From DATAVB01 sp040414495 (GTDB lineage: Bacteria > Actinomycetota > Actinomycetes > Mycobacteriales > QHCD01): a stretch of 53,689 nucleotides of DNA. Within the stretch, counting starts at the first letter, position 1; the number at the start of each line of letters is the position of its first letter. Shown here piece after piece: positions 1-8,104 of the stretch. Position numbers and translations under genes: made by a program. A model generated the notes under the pieces. That model was not told where the DNA came from, did no database searches, and saw nothing but the letters and a program-made list of their open reading frames with translations. Where the stretch lies: positions 1 through 53,689 of the forward strand of contig JBEDUI010000289.1 in assembly GCA_040414495.1 (NCBI GenBank), in the 5' to 3' direction.

Positions 1-19
1 CCGACCGTCACCGCCGGGC

Positions 20-625
20 TCAGGCGTGCACGAGCGGAGTGTCCACGAGATTCTCGGCGAGGAACCACGCCTGCATCTCACCGGTACGGATCACGCCGGA
101 GACGAGCAGGTCGTTGGTGCCGTCGTCACCGAGCTCGGCCGTCCGCTTCGCGGCATCGTGCGCGTCGTCAAGGATTAGCTCGTGCGCCTCGAGCAGCCGG
201 GACAGCATCGCGGGCACCTCCTCGACGCCGTCCGGCGGGCGCGGTACCCGGGTGATCTCGCCGATGTGCCGCGGATCGCCGATCGCCACACCGCCGAGGG
301 TCTGTACGCGTTCGGCGACGGTGTCGATCAGCGCCAACTGCTGCCCTGCGTGCTTGTCGAGCAACAGGTGCAGCTGGTAGAACGTCGGGCCGCGCATGAG
401 CCAGTGGTGTTTCTTGTAGAGCGCGTACAGGATCTGCATGTCGGCAAGGAGCCGGTTCAGCCGCTGGCAGGAGTACATCCGCGCGTCCCGCGACAGGCCC
501 AACGGGAACTGGCGCACGGTGCCGAACTTTTGGATCTCCACACCATGCTGGTGCAGCCATGGCTGGCTCGACGCGGACACTCTCTGCTCGCTCACCGCGG
601 ATGCATTGTTTTTCGCAGGGCTCAT
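20..625 (-). CDS. dps: Dps/ferritin-like DNA starvation protection protein
   Basis: A 201-residue member of the Dps family, which stores iron, detoxifies peroxide at a dinuclear ferroxidase site and often binds DNA. The signature helices are visible: a KKHHW...GPTFYQLH stretch around residues 71-86 (the ferroxidase His plus the conserved Gly-Pro) and a downstream D-x3-E (IDTVAERV, about 100-107). The N-terminal 35 residues are polar and lie outside the ferritin fold, as in DNA-binding Dps tails. An in-frame ATG exists at 697, but the ATG at 625 has a clean GAGAGGAAG ribosome site just upstream and the family-typical length, so it was chosen. The gene is monocistronic as far as can be seen. 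The family assignment is secure; DNA binding is inferred. Confidence 0.9.
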   Translation of the reverse strand: MSPAKNNASAVSEQRVSASSQPWLHQHGVEIQKFGTVRQFPLGLSRDARMYSCQRLNRLLADMQILYALYKKHHWLMRGPTFYQLHLLLDKHAGQQLALIDTVAERVQTLGGVAIGDPRHIGEITRVPRPPDGVEEVPAMLSRLLEAHELILDDAHDAAKRTAELGDDGTNDLLVSGVIRTGEMQAWFLAENLVDTPLVHA

Positions 626-839
626 TGACTTCCTCTCTCTCGCTGTCACACCGGAGCCACTCCCCGGTTTCGGTATCCCGCACTCGAAAAGCGACAAGCC
701 GACGAAGGGTGCTCACCGTTCTCGAGGTGTTAGTGATCGCGTCCCGGCCAATCCTTACGAGCTGCCCCGCGTGCCGGCGACGCGACCGAGCCACGCCGAG
801 ACTGGGATGCATCACCCAAACGCGATAGCATCCCTAGCC

Positions 840-872
840 ATGAATTCCCAACAGCATCTGGCGGCCCGCTGA
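840..872 (+). CDS. Putative 10-codon leader ORF coupled to the molybdoenzyme gene
   Basis: A very short ORF (MNSQQHLAAR) ends in TGA at 870-872 and shares its last base with the ATG of the next gene (TGATG). A TAGCAT hexamer at 826-831 would place transcription start at or next to this ATG, so it could be read as a leaderless ORF. The downstream ATG at 872 has no convincing Shine-Dalgarno site, so coupled re-initiation would explain its translation. This is inference from sequence layout; no experimental or family support exists. Confidence 0.35.
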   Translation: MNSQQHLAAR

Positions 873-1471
873 TGGCCGTGGTCACGCGGGGCTTCGGCGG
901 GCACCGCGGCCGTAGCAATGACCAACTCCCGCCAGGACAGTACGAGACCCGCGACTTTCCCGTACTTTCCGCCGGGCCAACACCACAGATTGCCCAGGAC
1001 CATTGGCAATTCACGATCACGACGGAGACAGGCCAGCAGCACGCCTGGACGTGGCCGCAATTTATGGCGCTGCCTCAGCAGAAATCCACCGTAGATATTC
1101 ACTGCGTCACGAAATGGTCGAAGTTCGGCACATCATGGCGCGGAGTGGCAATAGACACCTTGCTGGACGGCATCACGACCTCGGCAAAGTTCGCGATGGC
1201 TCATAGTTACGGCGGATACACGACCAACCTTCCGCTCGCGGACCTCCGCGACGGGAAGGCATGGATCGTGCACGAGTACGACGGTCGTCCTCTGCCGGCC
1301 GAGCATGGCGGCCCAGCTAGGCTGCTCGTGCCTCACCTGTATTTCTGGAAGTCGGCGAAATGGGTGAACGGGCTCACGCTGATGACCGACGACCGTCCGG
1401 GATTCTGGGAAGGGTTCGGCTACCACAGCTACGGTGACCCATGGCGTGAGCAGCGCTACGACGGTGACTGA
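872..1471 (+). CDS. Small sulfite-oxidase-like molybdopterin-dependent oxidoreductase
   Basis: This 199-residue protein has only the molybdopterin-binding fold of the sulfite oxidase/YedY (MsrP) superfamily. The molybdenum-ligating cysteine is in VDIHCVTKWS (Cys78), followed by the typical W-x-G-V segment (SWRGVAIDTLL) and a GGPARLLVPHLYFWKSAKWV stretch that lines the cofactor pocket. There is no Tat or Sec signal, so a cytoplasmic location is expected, unlike MsrP. The neighbouring FAD/NAD reductase overlaps its 3' end by 8 bp and is the likely electron donor; DUF6510 follows. Substrate is unknown: candidates are S- or N-oxides. Family certain, reaction inferred. Confidence 0.88.
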   Translation: MAVVTRGFGGHRGRSNDQLPPGQYETRDFPVLSAGPTPQIAQDHWQFTITTETGQQHAWTWPQFMALPQQKSTVDIHCVTKWSKFGTSWRGVAIDTLLDGITTSAKFAMAHSYGGYTTNLPLADLRDGKAWIVHEYDGRPLPAEHGGPARLLVPHLYFWKSAKWVNGLTLMTDDRPGFWEGFGYHSYGDPWREQRYDGD

Positions 1472-2219
1472 TGCCAGACGACCCGCGCGGCTAGCCTGGC
1501 AATCGGTGACGCTGACCAGCACCCATAGCGAGACCGCTGCCGCACGTACTTTGACCTTCACCGCGCCAGACTGGCAGGGGCATCTGGCTGGACAGCACGT
1601 CGACGTTCGGCTCACCGCACCCGACGGTTACAGCGCTCAACGCAGTTACTCCATCGCCTCTGCGAGCCAAGCCGGACAACTGGATCTCACCGTGCAACGG
1701 GTCGATGACGGCGAGGTCTCCGCCTATCTCGTCGACGACATGTGCCTCGGCGATCAGCTCGAACTTCGCGGCCCTATCGGCGGTTGGTTCGCCTGGCGTC
1801 CCGACGAGCCGGACGCGGTCCTGTTAGTCGCCGGGGGCTCCGGCGTCGCACCGCTGATGGCCATGATCCGCGAACGTGACCGCCGTTGTGTCGACGTCCC
1901 CTTCCGGTTGGTGTATTCGGTCCGCACTCCGCGGGATGTCTTCTACGCCGACGAACTGGCCGCTCGCGCCACGGCTGAAGGCGGCCTGGAAGTCAGCCTG
2001 ATCTACACCCGCGCAGCGTCCGCCGCTTCGACCCGGCCGGTCGGTCGAATACAGGCGACGGATCTCACCGACAGCACATGGAGCAAGAACCGGCCGATCC
2101 GCAGCTTCGTCTGCGGCCCAACCAGCTTCGTCGAAGCCGCGGCGACGCTACTGGAAAAGACTGGCCAGCGACCCGACACGATCCGCACCGAACGCTTTGG
2201 CCCAACCGGAGGAACCTGA
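1464..2219 (+). CDS. FAD/NAD(P)-binding ferredoxin-reductase-type oxidoreductase
   Basis: About 251 residues with the two-domain FNR fold: the FAD-binding RSYSIAS motif near residues 60-66, the nucleotide-binding LVAGGSGVAPLMAM motif near 122-135, and the C-terminal FVCGPTSFVEAA motif near 215-226. It has no [2Fe-2S] domain, so it should pass electrons from NAD(P)H through FAD to a partner. The GTG at 1464 overlaps the TGA of the molybdoenzyme gene (GTGACTGA), implying translational coupling; an upstream ATG at 1434 would cause a 38-bp overlap and is less likely. The operon position makes it the probable reductase for the preceding molybdoenzyme. Confidence 0.88.
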   Translation: MTDARRPARLAWQSVTLTSTHSETAAARTLTFTAPDWQGHLAGQHVDVRLTAPDGYSAQRSYSIASASQAGQLDLTVQRVDDGEVSAYLVDDMCLGDQLELRGPIGGWFAWRPDEPDAVLLVAGGSGVAPLMAMIRERDRRCVDVPFRLVYSVRTPRDVFYADELAARATAEGGLEVSLIYTRAASAASTRPVGRIQATDLTDSTWSKNRPIRSFVCGPTSFVEAAATLLEKTGQRPDTIRTERFGPTGGT

Positions 2220-2220
2220 C

Positions 2221-2526
2221 ATGAGCCCAGTGCCACCCACTGTGCCGGACGCCGGCGTGAACTTTGATTACGGTCGCGCACTCGACGGCCACGCCGCCGC
2301 CGGCGCATTCGCCGACGCCCTCGGCCGTGACGTCGACAGCGCCGACATCATCTGCGAAAGCTGCGCTGACAGTTCATTATTCGCGCAGAAACGCGCCTAC
2401 CTCGACGGACCTGGAATCACACTGCGATGCCCCCGCTGCGGCCAAATCCTCGCCCGCCTCACCACCACCCCGCACGGCACCTGGCTCAGCCTTACCGGCT
2501 CCGTCTCCTGGCATCTGAGGGCTTAA
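2221..2526 (+). CDS. DUF6510 family zinc-ribbon-like protein
   Basis: A 101-residue protein with two CxxC pairs (Cys45/Cys48 and Cys70/Cys73, the second as RCPRCG) that look like a zinc ribbon. It starts one base after the stop of the FAD reductase, with GGAGGAACC as ribosome site, so it is the third gene of the molybdoenzyme operon. I recognise the pattern of the actinobacterial DUF6510 family, which I recall beside such oxidase/reductase pairs. Its role is unknown; it could be an assembly or electron-transfer accessory. An upstream in-frame ATG at 2197 lies inside the reductase gene and was rejected. Confidence 0.75.
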   Translation: MSPVPPTVPDAGVNFDYGRALDGHAAAGAFADALGRDVDSADIICESCADSSLFAQKRAYLDGPGITLRCPRCGQILARLTTTPHGTWLSLTGSVSWHLRA

Positions 2527-3155
2527 GTCGATTGACCGTATTTCTCAGCCGCTTCAATCAGAGGCCTGGCGACGTCGAGAATCTCGACAAGTTGGTCATC
2601 AACGCGGCCACGGCGCACCCAGAGCAAGAGTTGGTCGTTCTCAAACCGCCATTCGGCATGAATATCCACCTCGGCGCATCGGGACGCGTTCTCGTTGGTC
2701 ACCACGGCTTGTCCAAAGTCGACATTGTCACCCACGAGCGTGAACAACTTGGACCAGCGGTCATGATCGATGTCGATGATCGGCCCTGGCAGTTCGTCGT
2801 CATGCCAGTCGAACCACTCCGTACGTACCGCGGCGAGCGTTGGGACGGGATGATCGAGATCCACTACGCACACCAGAAATCGGTTCAGCCCATCACGTTG
2901 GTAACCGTTATCTTCAACCGTGTCGCTGATCAACACGTAGTGATATTCGAACGCTGTGATTGATCGGCCATGCAACGCCCCGTGGACGACATTGCGGGCA
3001 CGGCGCCAGCTTCCAACACCAAACGGGTAGAAACCCCATTGTTGGACCAGCTCGCGACGGCTGTAATCGTGTTCGAGTCCATGCCGACGGGCAAAATCAA
3101 TGGCATGGGCATGATCATCGCGAAACGACTGATCTGCACTTAAGCGTCGAACCAT
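2523..3155 (-). CDS. Hypothetical protein, about 210 residues
   Basis: I do not recognise a named family. The protein has no signal peptide or membrane segment. A middle region (QQWGFYPFGVGSWRRARNVV, then FEYHYVLI) resembles actinobacterial hypothetical proteins that carry short beta-rich repeats, and the C-terminal part is acidic. The ATG at 3155 has a GAAGGAAG ribosome site; an in-frame start at 3206 exists but lacks one. The gene runs convergent to the molybdoenzyme operon and overlaps the DUF6510 stop by 4 bp. Coding nature is supported by codon use and length, not by function. Confidence 0.7.
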   Translation of the reverse strand: MVRRLSADQSFRDDHAHAIDFARRHGLEHDYSRRELVQQWGFYPFGVGSWRRARNVVHGALHGRSITAFEYHYVLISDTVEDNGYQRDGLNRFLVCVVDLDHPVPTLAAVRTEWFDWHDDELPGPIIDIDHDRWSKLFTLVGDNVDFGQAVVTNENASRCAEVDIHAEWRFENDQLLLWVRRGRVDDQLVEILDVARPLIEAAEKYGQST

Positions 3156-3268
3156 ACTTTGCTTCCTTCTCAACGCACGACGAGCCTCCAACAATCGCCC
3201 CAACATACCGACAGCATGGAACGCCTGTCCTCAGGATCGAGCATGAGTGCAATCGTCAAATGCCTATC

Positions 3269-3299
3269 GCTGGGTGGTGCCAGCAAGGCACCACCCAGC
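3269..3299 (-). terminator. Strong intrinsic-type hairpin after the SDR gene
   Basis: A perfect 13-bp stem, GCTGGGTGGTGCC (3269-3281) paired with GGCACCACCCAGC (3287-3299), closes a 5-base loop. It begins 15 bases after the SDR stop codon on the minus strand and separates that gene from the hypothetical gene at 2523-3155. No long U-tract follows, which is common for actinobacterial terminators. Confidence 0.8.
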
Positions 3300-3314
3300 C
3301 AGGGACGACGGCCG

Positions 3315-4088
3315 CTAGTTGCGGCCGGCCATCACACCCCCGTCGACATCCCAGATCGCACCTGTGACCCAACTGGTCTCGGGCGACAGCAGGAAGCTGA
3401 CGGTCGATGCGATGTCTCGGGCCGTACCAACCCTGCCCACCGGGTGGAAAGCATCGAAGCCGGCCAGGGTCTCGTCGATCTGGTCCTTCGGGATGAACCC
3501 TTCATAAAGTGGAGTCTTCACGACCGCAGGTGCGACGGTATTGACGCGAATCTTGTGTGGCGCGAGTTCAATGGCAAGGTTCTTGGTCAGCGCGTGCACG
3601 CCGGCTTTGGCAACCGAGTACCCCGACGACGGCGTAGCCGCAATCGCCTGATGAGCCCACATGCTGCCGATGTTCACGATCGCACCACCCTCACCGCGAG
3701 ACACCATGCCCTGCACGACCGTCTGCGTGAGGAAAAAGATGGCACGGGTGAGTTCCAGGTACGAATCATAGAAATTGCCGTCGTATTCCAGAAACGGCTT
3801 CGGGATGAAAAAGCCCGCTGCATTGACAAGCAGCGTGGCGTCAGCGTGATCGGCAGCCAACTGCTCCTGCACCTTGCTGACGTCGGCCCGGTCGGCAAGG
3901 TCTGCCGTGATGCCCCAGGCCGAACCGTTCTTGCTCAGCTCGGCGACTGTCTCATCGACGCGCATTTGGTTGCGACCTACTACTACGACACTGCCGCCAC
4001 CAGCGATCACGTCGGCCGCGGTCTCCTTACCCATACCGCTGCTACCACCGACGGCGATGAGCTTCTGTCCTTCGAACCGTCCTGCCAT
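3315..4088 (-). CDS. SDR family NAD(P)-dependent oxidoreductase
   Basis: A 257-residue classical short-chain dehydrogenase. The nucleotide-binding glycine motif reads GGSSGMG (residues 14-20), a variant of TGxxxGxG; an LVNAAG motif follows near 90, and the catalytic tyrosine and lysine are in SGYSVAKAG. The C-terminal ETSWVTGAIWDVDGG is the usual SDR end. The start has AGAGAGGAAGAGAC immediately upstream. A strong hairpin terminates it. The substrate cannot be read from sequence. The sigma factor gene lies 157 bp upstream on the same strand, so joint expression is possible but not shown. Confidence 0.9.
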   Translation of the reverse strand: MAGRFEGQKLIAVGGSSGMGKETAADVIAGGGSVVVVGRNQMRVDETVAELSKNGSAWGITADLADRADVSKVQEQLAADHADATLLVNAAGFFIPKPFLEYDGNFYDSYLELTRAIFFLTQTVVQGMVSRGEGGAIVNIGSMWAHQAIAATPSSGYSVAKAGVHALTKNLAIELAPHKIRVNTVAPAVVKTPLYEGFIPKDQIDETLAGFDAFHPVGRVGTARDIASTVSFLLSPETSWVTGAIWDVDGGVMAGRN

Positions 4089-4245
4089 GTCTCTTCCTCT
4101 CTGCGTTTCGCTATTTATAGGCTGTCGAGCAACCGCAGTGCTGCCAGCTCATACATGCCTTCGATTTCTCCGTACTCCACTGCGTAGTGCGGCTTGTGGA
4201 GAAACTTCTTACGTCAAGCTGCGCACGGCGGGCCGCCCACGCGTC

Positions 4246-4923
4246 TCACGCGAGGAACCCTTGGGCCAGCAGGTGACTGCGCAAACACTGCCGAGCTCTG
4301 AAAACCGTCTGATACACCGTATTGGCGTTAAGTCCTATCTGGCGGCCGGCAACGGCCGCGGGTAGACCGCGGGTCAGAACCATGAAGAAAACCGCGCGTT
4401 GGTGAGCGCTGAACCAGGTATTAACCACAATCAGGACAGCGTCGGCCAGATCTCGCGCCTCTATCTCATGGTCCGGATTCGACTGCTCGTCTACGAGTCC
4501 CGCGCAGTGTTCGGGCAGCAATGGCAGGGCCCTGTGCGCAGCCACGTGCTGACGGAGTTTGGCCGTCACCTCGAACGCGACGAAACGAGTCGCCCAGGTC
4601 GTGAACTTGCTGTCTCCCCGAAATTCTCTCGCTCTGCGCATGACCGACAACAGAGCGTCGGAGGCTGCCTGATACGCAATATCATCCAGATCAGTACCTC
4701 CAACACGCGCCGCGCTCGAGCGTTGCCTGAGCTCGAATTTCGCGGCACGAAGCAAGATTGCGTACAGGTCGCTGCAGGTGCGTTCGCGGCGAGGTCCGCG
4801 ATCGGTGAGTCCGTCCACCCAATGCTGATCCTCGGCATTCAACGGTCCCGTCAGGCCATCCGGCCAAGTCCCCGATCGCATCTGCGACTGCGATGTTTCA
4901 CCAAAGAAGGGCGCCAGTGTCAT
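4246..4923 (-). CDS. ECF-like RNA polymerase sigma factor
   Basis: A 225-residue sigma-70 family protein. Region 2 is visible as DLDDIAYQAASDALLSVMRR...FRGDSKFTTWATRFVAFEVTAKLRQH (about residues 78-130), with the core-binding and -10 recognition helices, and region 4 as HQRAVFFMVL...LPAAVAGRQIGLNANTVYQTVFRARQCLRSHL near the C terminus. The N-terminal 60 residues are extra relative to minimal ECF factors. No anti-sigma factor with a zinc-binding motif or transmembrane domain is adjacent, so control of its activity is unclear. The start codon has a weak ribosome site, so an internal Met is possible. Confidence 0.85.
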   Translation of the reverse strand: MTLAPFFGETSQSQMRSGTWPDGLTGPLNAEDQHWVDGLTDRGPRRERTCSDLYAILLRAAKFELRQRSSAARVGGTDLDDIAYQAASDALLSVMRRAREFRGDSKFTTWATRFVAFEVTAKLRQHVAAHRALPLLPEHCAGLVDEQSNPDHEIEARDLADAVLIVVNTWFSAHQRAVFFMVLTRGLPAAVAGRQIGLNANTVYQTVFRARQCLRSHLLAQGFLA

Positions 4924-5049
4924 GACGCAGGCGGTCCATCTGCCACTGGGTTATGCCCCCGTCAACGATCCACCCCAGTACCGATCTGGCTCATGCCGTT
5001 GCTCCCTTGCCGACTGGGTGAGACGACCCAGAACATAACGGCGACGGAT
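4924..5049. other. Intergenic region upstream of the sigma factor; no gene seen
   Basis: The stretch contains several TGGG and CCCA words (for example ACTGGG at 4945 and CCCAGT near 4975) that may be degenerate versions of the inverted repeats described at 5050 and 6286. No ORF with convincing start and codon use was found. Confidence 0.4.
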
Positions 5050-5067
5050 CTGGGTTGTCAAACCCAG
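5050..5067. promoter_or_regulatory. Inverted repeat CTGGGTT-N4-AACCCAG, possible TetR operator
   Basis: A perfect 7-bp inverted repeat with a 4-base spacer. Viewed as TGGG-N8-CCCA, it has the same core spacing as the repeat at 6286-6309 between the two TetR genes. It lies 43 bp before a small unclassified ORF and 127 bp before the sigma factor start on the other strand. Operator function is inferred. Confidence 0.5.
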
Positions 5068-5109
5068 TGTGGGTATGGGCACGGACACAGCCGCGATACG
5101 ATCGGCTGA

Positions 5110-5325
5110 TTGTCCAGACTGCTCCTGAGCGAACAGGCTTTGATCAATTCCGGGTTCGATATCTCGACGAAACTCGCCTCCTCCACCGCGGCCGAGGCGC
5201 TGGCCGGTATTCGCCGATACCATCAACGCGGCCCGCTGAGTTTGCTGACAGCGACCAAGTCGATCGAGATAAGTCACGTCGCCGTACTTCGCCAGTTCCT
5301 AACAGAACAAGACTCCGACATCTGA
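5110..5325 (+). CDS. Unclassified small ORF, 71 residues
   Basis: A TTG-started ORF with a protein-like stretch (TAAEALAGIRRYHQRG) but no recognised domain and no clear ribosome site. It follows the inverted repeat at 5050-5067. It may be a small gene, a 3' remnant of a larger one, or chance. The remaining 127 bp to the TetR gene hold nothing I can identify. Confidence 0.25.
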   Translation: MSRLLLSEQALINSGFDISTKLASSTAAEALAGIRRYHQRGPLSLLTATKSIEISHVAVLRQFLTEQDSDI

Positions 5326-5452
5326 ACGATGACCCTCGTCCCGTTCATAGCCATTTGTTACGGCGAAGGAGTCAATAAAGTCCCACACGTTGCCACGATC
5401 TGGGAGCATTGACCCATTCTGCCGCTTGGCGGCTTGTGGCCACGGGGCTTCG

Positions 5453-6142
5453 CTAGCTGAAGAGATGCGGCGGATTCTCACCTACGTTTTGCGGTGCTCC
5501 TCCGCCCGGCTCTGTGGCGTACGAGCTGATGTAGTCCAAAACGCCATCGAGCGCTTCACGCAGCGGGGTGATATCACGCTTGATCTGCGACATAAGAGCG
5601 CCGCCCTGATGGGCTGCGACGAGTGCCGTGGTGAGTTTGTCGACCGGCGTATCTGGCCGCAACACACCGCGAGAACGCATGCTCCTCAACCCAGTACGCA
5701 CAACTTGTGCCCAACGGTCGAATCCCACGGCCAGCGCAGCTCGGCTCTGGTCGTCCGCGGCGCCGATCTGCCCAGCAAGCCCACCGAGGCGGCAACCAAT
5801 AACGAAATCAAGCGCCTTCTGCATGTCGATGTGCCTGTCGGCCCAGTGGCGTAAGGCTTCAAAGGTGTCCAAAGCGGTGGTGCCGGCTTGAGTGTTGAAC
5901 TCGATGACACGCTCGGTTTGCCAGACGATAACAGCGTGGACGAGTGTGCGCTTGTCGTGAAAGTAGTGCGTCATCTGAGAGCCACTGACGCCGGCGGCCC
6001 GCCGCACCTGGTCAATGCTCGTTGCGGCGATGCCTTGTTCGCACATCAACGCCGCGGCGGACGCTACGATGCGAGCCCGCGTCTGTTGACCGCGGGCAGT
6101 GAGCGCGGCCGGCTCGTCGCGTCCTTGCTCCGCGGGCGTCAT
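5453..6142 (-). CDS. TetR family transcriptional regulator (paralogue A)
   Basis: A 229-residue TetR repressor. The N-terminal HTH is clear: TRARIVASAAALMCEQGIAA, then QVRRAAGVSGSQMTHYFHDK (about residues 22-65). The ligand-binding domain is closely similar to that of the regulator at 6643-7386, especially in LVAAHQGGALMSQIKRDITPLREAL. The two genes are therefore paralogues pointing away from each other across a 500-bp gap. Likely autoregulated through the inverted repeats at 6286-6309 and perhaps 5050-5067. Its inducer and targets are unknown. Confidence 0.92.
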   Translation of the reverse strand: MTPAEQGRDEPAALTARGQQTRARIVASAAALMCEQGIAATSIDQVRRAAGVSGSQMTHYFHDKRTLVHAVIVWQTERVIEFNTQAGTTALDTFEALRHWADRHIDMQKALDFVIGCRLGGLAGQIGAADDQSRAALAVGFDRWAQVVRTGLRSMRSRGVLRPDTPVDKLTTALVAAHQGGALMSQIKRDITPLREALDGVLDYISSYATEPGGGAPQNVGENPPHLFS

Positions 6143-6285
6143 CTCGGCGCGCCCAAGACGCCGCCCCTGCGCAGAAGACTCATCGGGCTATCCGCTCGAA
6201 CCTTAAATCAGCGAAGTTCACTAACGCTCCCCTCAAATTGTCGGGCAGAAACTAGCGGGCCCTCCAGCCAGGACATTTGGCCAAT

Positions 6286-6309
6286 ATAATGGGTTACACA
6301 TCCCATTAT
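6286..6309. promoter_or_regulatory. 8-bp perfect inverted repeat between divergent TetR genes
   Basis: ATAATGGG (6286-6293) and CCCATTAT (6302-6309) are exact inverted complements around an 8-base spacer. The position between two divergent TetR genes and the 24-bp span fit a TetR dimer site. It is the best operator candidate for one or both paralogues. Confidence 0.65.
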
Positions 6310-6584
6310 CGCGGCAGACGAGCAACGAGGTAGTCGAATCGACCGCCGGACGCCGCCTCGAATCGACCCGTTCGTCGCTATGAGCGCGTGCCGAGGCGCA
6401 GACCGGGTGTAGAACACGGAGTCATGCGTCGCTCGCCACGTCGTGGGTGCACTTGACCGATCAACCGGCCGACTCCGTACAGCAACACACTCGCCACGCA
6501 CCTCGTACCACAAGAGCGACTCAACCAGACTCGGCCTTGTCCAGCATCACAATGGGCTGCGTTCTTGAGACGACCGCTACTATT

Positions 6585-6603
6585 TTGGGTAGAAGCAACC
6601 CAT
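6585..6603. promoter_or_regulatory. Imperfect TGGGT-N7-ACCCA repeat before TetR paralogue B
   Basis: TGGGT (6586-6590) and ACCCA (6598-6602) flank 7 bases, 40 bp upstream of the chosen ATG at 6643. The core words match those of the repeats at 5050 and 6286, but the GGG-to-CCC spacing is 9 instead of 8, so it may be a weaker site. The rest of the 6143-6642 gap shows no gene. Confidence 0.4.
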
Positions 6604-6642
6604 CCCGATCGCCGCAACGTGCAACCTAGTAGGCCAACTGAT

Positions 6643-7386
6643 ATGTCATCGACCTCCGCAGCAGCCGTCCAGGAACCCGAATCCGCTGCAGGAGCCCCAC
6701 TCACCCGCAAGGGCCAGGCGACCCGATCCCGGATCGTGCAAACGGCCGCCGACCTCATCTTCGAGCGGGGCGTGGCCGGCACAAGCATCGACGACGTCCG
6801 CCGAGCGGCCAAGGTGAGTGGATCACAGATGACCCACTACTTCGAAGACAAACGCAGTCTCATACAAGCGGTCATCTCCTACCAACTCGATGCGGTCCTC
6901 GACTTTCACGCACAGCCACAGTTAGGCAAGCTTGACAGCTTCGAGGCGCTCCAGCTTTGGGCAGACCTCAACGTCGAGAAGGTGCTGGGCCAGAAGCTCC
7001 AGGGCGGCTGTTCATTCGGTTCGCTGGCCGGCCAACTCGCCGAATCAGACCCCAGCATGCGCGCCGACCTTGCCACCGGATACAGCCAATGGGCACGTGT
7101 CATCCGTGCCGGCCTCGCCGCGATGCGTCGACGCGGCGAACTACGGGCCGACGCGAAACCTGACATGCTCACCTCAGTGCTCCTGGCAGCGCACCAAGGC
7201 GGTTCACTGCTCAGCCAGACCAAGCGCGACATCACTCCACTCCGCGACGCACTCAATGCCGCCCTCGACTACGTCTACTCGTACGCATCTGAGGAAACCA
7301 AGCCCGCACGACCACCGCGACGCTCGGGCTCTGCCGGCGCGCGCCGCGGGCACAACGCCAAGAAAGCCCCACGCTCGGCCCGCTAA
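6643..7386 (+). CDS. TetR family transcriptional regulator (paralogue B)
   Basis: A 247-residue TetR regulator with HTH motif TRSRIVQTAADLIFERGVAG...RRAAKVSGSQMTHYFEDKRS near residues 30-70. It shares long blocks with paralogue A (HQGGSLLSQTKRDITPLRDAL). The C-terminal 30 residues are Arg/Ala/Lys-rich (PPRRSGSAGARRGHNAKKAP), absent from paralogue A, and could add nonspecific DNA affinity. The ATG at 6643 starts just before the conserved region; an in-frame start at 6565 would run through the imperfect repeat at 6585 and is less likely. Confidence 0.9.
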   Translation: MSSTSAAAVQEPESAAGAPLTRKGQATRSRIVQTAADLIFERGVAGTSIDDVRRAAKVSGSQMTHYFEDKRSLIQAVISYQLDAVLDFHAQPQLGKLDSFEALQLWADLNVEKVLGQKLQGGCSFGSLAGQLAESDPSMRADLATGYSQWARVIRAGLAAMRRRGELRADAKPDMLTSVLLAAHQGGSLLSQTKRDITPLRDALNAALDYVYSYASEETKPARPPRRSGSAGARRGHNAKKAPRSAR

Positions 7387-7457
7387 CCACCCGCGTCTAT
7401 ACCGGATCAGCCCTGGCTGTCCGCGCTAACGGCACCGTGACAACCGGTACAAGCGCA

Positions 7458-7761
7458 TTAGCCGACCGCGACCTGAGATTCGTCGAAAGCAACATAACCA
7501 CTGAAATCCGCGCCGACCCGCTGTATCGCCGACCACAGTGGGTGTGGATAACTCCAGGCAACATCGCGATGGACCCCGTCGGCGGTGGCGACATCGTAAT
7601 ACTGCGCCGCACCTTTCCACGGGCACGTGTACGGCGTCGGGCTGTGTTTGAGCACAGCCTGAACAAGAGCCGTCGGGGGAAAATTAATAGTTACCTTCCA
7701 TCCGTATCAGCTTATCCTCGCTCGCTTCGGCGACCACGATTCCATTGATGATGGCTTTCAC
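7458..7761 (-). pseudogene. DUF427 family gene broken by a single-base frameshift
   Basis: On the minus strand a GTG at 7761 with a GGAGGAG ribosome site starts VKAIINGIVVAEASEDKLIR, continuing MEGNY, the usual DUF427 N terminus. The frame then hits TAA at 7686-7684. One extra base in TATTAATTTTCCCCC explains it: removing one A restores YYFPPTALVQAVLKHSPTPY and joins the intact C-terminal part (TCPWKGAAQYYDV, then AWSYPHPLWSAI and DFSGYVAFDESQV). Everything outside that base is well preserved, so the break is recent or a sequencing error. DUF427 proteins are small beta-rich proteins of unclear function. No partner operon is evident. Confidence 0.85.
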
Positions 7762-8104
7762 GTTTCAGCTCCTCCAGACAAGGGCCAGCTCATAATCCTG
7801 TGTCGCCGCTGATCGCGATTCTTACGACCACGCTCTATTCGGATACTCCTCGATGACTCGACTCTCGAACAATGGCACGCCGCCAAGCCACGGCGGCAGG
7901 TATTGATGAACAGACCATTTCCATAGTGACGACTGCAACACGCGCTCGGATTGTGAACTTATCCATGAAAAGCGCCAGGTTGCACAGGTGCCGGGCACAA
8001 GCTCGGATGCTGCCGCGGATCAGCATCCGAGATCGGCGTAATCTGGGCGATACCATGCCGCTGCCTCACGGCCTGATGCGGCTTCGATCTGGAGCGGTGG
8101 GCGT
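7762..8104. other. Intergenic region, nothing identified
   Basis: About 340 bp between the DUF427 relic and the LysE exporter. Short open frames on both strands show no recognisable motif or ribosome site. Promoters of the two flanking divergent genes presumably lie here, but no clear -35/-10 pair could be chosen. Confidence 0.4.
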
